NCBI GenBank assembly: GCA_009783635.1
Contig: WRDC01000024.1
Span: 1 to 15,266, forward strand
Source: Methanimicrococcus sp.
Lineage (GTDB): Archaea; Halobacteriota; Methanosarcinia; Methanosarcinales; Methanosarcinaceae
DNA length: 15,266 nt
Reading direction: 5' to 3'
Below, piece after piece: positions 13,471 through 15,266 of this stretch; the stretch's first letter is position 1; each line of letters starts with the position of its first letter. Under the pieces are notes generated by a model. It saw only the letters and a program-made list of their open reading frames with translations, was not told the origin of the DNA and made no database searches. Both the position numbers and the translations under genes were made by a program.

Positions 13471-13480
13471 ATTATAAAAA
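13471..13480 (-). promoter_or_regulatory. TATA box of the proteasome-like gene (leaderless)
   Basis: The minus strand reads TTTTTATAAT, centred 25 bp before the ATG at 13451. That is the usual distance from TATA box to start site, so the mRNA should begin at or next to the ATG. No ribosome-binding site is present, as expected. Confidence 0.55.
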
Positions 13481-13802
13481 TAAGTTTTTGATAAAAATTA
13501 AAAATCAAAAATATTAAAATTTTTAAAAAGCGCCGCCAATGCGATTATGGCAGCGGCCGGGGCTTAAATCCTTGACATCATTTCAGCGCCCGGACAGACC
13601 GAGACAGTTTAACTCGCCGAAAATGTCACAAAAAATGATGACATTGAATTATTTTCAAGCACCTGTGACCGAGAGTAACCCTTCCGGCACATTGAAAATT
13701 GCGTGTTGTTCTCATCATGAATCTAAAAAAATAAAAAAGGAAGAAGGAAAAGAGATGTGGCCTGTTTTTTAAAAAATTAAAGGAATGAAAGTTTGATTCT
13801 CA
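13481..13802. other. Gene-free spacer between nrdD and the proteasome-like gene
   Basis: A plus-strand frame at 13539-13772 has no family features or ribosome-binding site and is probably spurious. Visible structures: a GC-rich hairpin (GCC-GCCA...TGGC, bulge, GGC; 13532-13557), an inverted repeat AATGTCA / TGACATT (13622-13628 and 13639-13645), and CTGTTTTTTAAAAAA (13762-13776). The last is an inverted copy of 12101-12115, and on the minus strand its T-run could terminate nrdD transcription. Confidence 0.45.
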
Positions 13803-15266
13803 TCAAACCTTCAAATTTTTCGGGTCCGCGCGTGTTCTGTCGACCAGTTCCTGTCTCTTGCCGGCGTTCCAGCCGTCAACGGACTGGAGGTAGCCGGTAA
13901 TTCTGGACAGATGGTCGATGTTGCAGGAACCACATTTCGGGCAGCATTCTTTGATGCCTGAAGCGACGTAGCCTTCGTCTTTACACACCGTCATATCGCG
14001 TGTGAAGGCGAAGTAGCCGGTGTGCGTGTTCTTGGCGATGTGCATTGCCATCTCCTGAAGGCCGTCGGGGTCGGGCGTACCTTCGCCGAGCCAGATATGG
14101 AGGATGTTTCCGCCGTCAACGATCGGGAAGAAAGTTTGCTCGTAATTGATTCTTTCAATAATTGAAATGTCCGCGCCCGGCGGGATATGGGTGCCGTTGG
14201 TGTAGTAAACCGGCAGGTCCTTTGTGGTGCCAAGCTCCTTTTTGGTCAGTTCGACATCGCCGTTCATATGGTTTTCAGCTTTATCGGCATATTCCGGATG
14301 CAGAAGGTCTGAGACGGCAAATCTCTGAGCGGTTGTCTCGGCGGGCGTTCTGGCAAGGGCAATTTCAATGCCGTTTTCCAAAGACAGCTTCTGAGCATAC
14401 ATTTTCATTTCATACATGATACGGACAGCAAATTTATAGGAATCCTTGGATTCATAAATGGCTTTTCCGGTGTGGTATTGAACCATTTCATTGATGCCGA
14501 CAACGCCGATGGTGTAGACGAGACTGTCAAAGTCAACGGCAATGGCGCCTTTTTGGCCGGTGTTCGGATCTTTTGGCGTCATCGAAGCGAACGGAATCCT
14601 GTTGCATTCCAGCAGGTGGTCCATCCATTTCTTCTTCACGCGGAAGACTTCAACGGACTTGTTCATAAGATATTTGAGTTCATCAATCAGCTTTTTGTCG
14701 TCGTGCTCGGCCTTGTAGGCGGCGCGCGGACAGTTGAGCGACATGACCATCCACGAACCCATGGAGAAGTGCTTGCCGTCTCTGAAGTAAAGCTTGTCAT
14801 CGAACAAAACGTCGTCCTCGGGGTTGGCGGAGAACTGGTAAGCGCAGCACTGATAACAACTGATGCCTTCGCCGGCGCCGCGGTATTCCGGAATCTGGTT
14901 ATCGAAATAAGGCGTTCCGAACTTGGCCGCCAGCTCAAAAGTAAGGCGGTACAGCTCTTTATAGGTCAACACATCGGGATGAGCGGCGTTGAACATTACA
15001 TTCTCTTCCATGAAATCCGGTTCAATGGAAATTTCGGGTTTCGGGAAACTGAACGGCTTGCCCCAGGCGTCGCCTTTGAGCATCACAACCATCAAAGCGC
15101 GGAAACCTTGGCGGACTTCCTTTTCGAGTTCGCCGTAAGTCCACTTTTTGACGCCGTTTGTACCGTCCCAGACTTTTCCCATCGCAACGATGGGCTTGTC
15201 TCTCCACAGCTTCGGAACGCCGGGGGAAAGCTGAACGGATGAGAAAACCGTCTGGCCGCCGCGGGC
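13803..15266 (-). CDS. nrdD: Anaerobic (class III) ribonucleoside-triphosphate reductase, 5' end missing
   Basis: NrdD reduces ribonucleoside triphosphates to deoxyribonucleotides using a glycyl radical set by the activase NrdG. The frame stays open to the window edge, showing 487 C-terminal residues; the start lies outside. An internal Met at 15182 is not the start, because the preceding residues (G-G-Q-T-V-F-S-S-V) are conserved family sequence. Visible motifs are G-D-A-W-G-K-P-F-S-F-P (the conserved GDA-FP segment), I-S-C-Y-Q-C-C-A (cysteine-rich active-site region), and near the end S-R-I-T-G-Y-L, whose Gly should carry the radical. Just before it, the zinc site reads V-C-K-D-E then E-C-C-P-K-C-G-S-C. 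The first C-x-x-C has lost its second Cys, while extra cysteines appear nearby. nrdG is not in the window. Confidence 0.92.
   Translation of the reverse strand, partial: ARGGQTVFSSVQLSPGVPKLWRDKPIVAMGKVWDGTNGVKKWTYGELEKEVRQGFRALMVVMLKGDAWGKPFSFPKPEISIEPDFMEENVMFNAAHPDVLTYKELYRLTFELAAKFGTPYFDNQIPEYRGAGEGISCYQCCAYQFSANPEDDVLFDDKLYFRDGKHFSMGSWMVMSLNCPRAAYKAEHDDKKLIDELKYLMNKSVEVFRVKKKWMDHLLECNRIPFASMTPKDPNTGQKGAIAVDFDSLVYTIGVVGINEMVQYHTGKAIYESKDSYKFAVRIMYEMKMYAQKLSLENGIEIALARTPAETTAQRFAVSDLLHPEYADKAENHMNGDVELTKKELGTTKDLPVYYTNGTHIPPGADISIIERINYEQTFFPIVDGGNILHIWLGEGTPDPDGLQEMAMHIAKNTHTGYFAFTRDMTVCKDEGYVASGIKECCPKCGSCNIDHLSRITGYLQSVDGWNAGKRQELVDRTRADPKNLKV

Noticed and set aside
13452..13508. N-terminal hydrophobic extension of the proteasome-like protein
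   Set aside because: It would bury the catalytic Thr1 and run through the TATA box; the ATG at 13451 fits a leaderless start.
13539..13772. Plus-strand frame of 77 codons in the spacer before nrdD
   Set aside because: No ribosome-binding site, low-complexity Lys-rich end, overlaps hairpins and promoter-like AT tracts; most likely random.
14472..15242. Plus-strand frame of 256 codons opposite nrdD
   Set aside because: Complementary to strongly conserved NrdD coding sequence; no ribosome-binding site or recognisable domain.
1..15266. CRISPR array, insertion sequence or transposase
   Set aside because: No regularly spaced repeats with unique spacers, and no transposase or integrase motifs in any supported frame; the tandem arrays found have no spacers.

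Overview
The window looks like chromosome from a methanogenic euryarchaeon of the Methanosarcinales type. It carries Sep-tRNA:Cys-tRNA synthase (SepCysS), archaeosortase A, a CTP-dependent riboflavin kinase with an N-terminal helix-turn-helix, archaeal Csl4, RpoL and Dph2, and an anaerobic (class III) ribonucleotide reductase. Ribosome-binding sites are of the GGTGA/GGAGG kind, and two genes appear to be leaderless behind TATA boxes. None of the 15 readable stop codons is TAG (11 TGA, 4 TAA), which fits a pyrrolysine-decoding methylotroph. A Methanimicrococcus-like organism is my guess from recall, not something the sequence proves.

Left arm (1-1890), AT-rich and accessory in character. A secreted DUF2927-like protein with an HExxH zinc-protease motif is split by one in-frame TAG. 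It is followed by a lipoprotein with two chagasin-like (peptidase inhibitor I42-like) domains. Two copies of a ~75-bp hairpin-forming repeat bracket the lipoprotein gene.

Middle (1908-7654). Isocitrate dehydrogenase, ribB and ribK/rbkR lie on the minus strand. A zinc-finger protein of the HVO_0476 type diverges from rbkR. Archaeosortase A and SepCysS follow on the minus strand. A pair of inverted repeats upstream of rbkR is a candidate operator.

Information-processing cluster (7739-11846, minus strand). Gene order in the direction of transcription is hpt, dph2, a METTL5-like methyltransferase, csl4 and rpoL. This exosome/RNA polymerase/translation neighbourhood is familiar from archaea. Csl4 has a 228-residue N-terminal extension built largely of DSRGDR repeats and RGG-rich sequence, more than doubling its normal size.

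Right arm (11859-15266). A 440-bp gene-free stretch holds a degenerate tRNA-Leu-like sequence and several inverted and direct repeats. Next is an AT-rich gene for an unusual proteasome-like N-terminal-threonine hydrolase. The window ends inside nrdD (5' end missing), whose zinc site near the glycyl-radical end looks altered.

Best leads: the in-frame TAG in the protease gene, the stand-alone proteasome-like hydrolase, the Csl4 repeat extension, and the hairpin repeats whose stem differences all preserve pairing.
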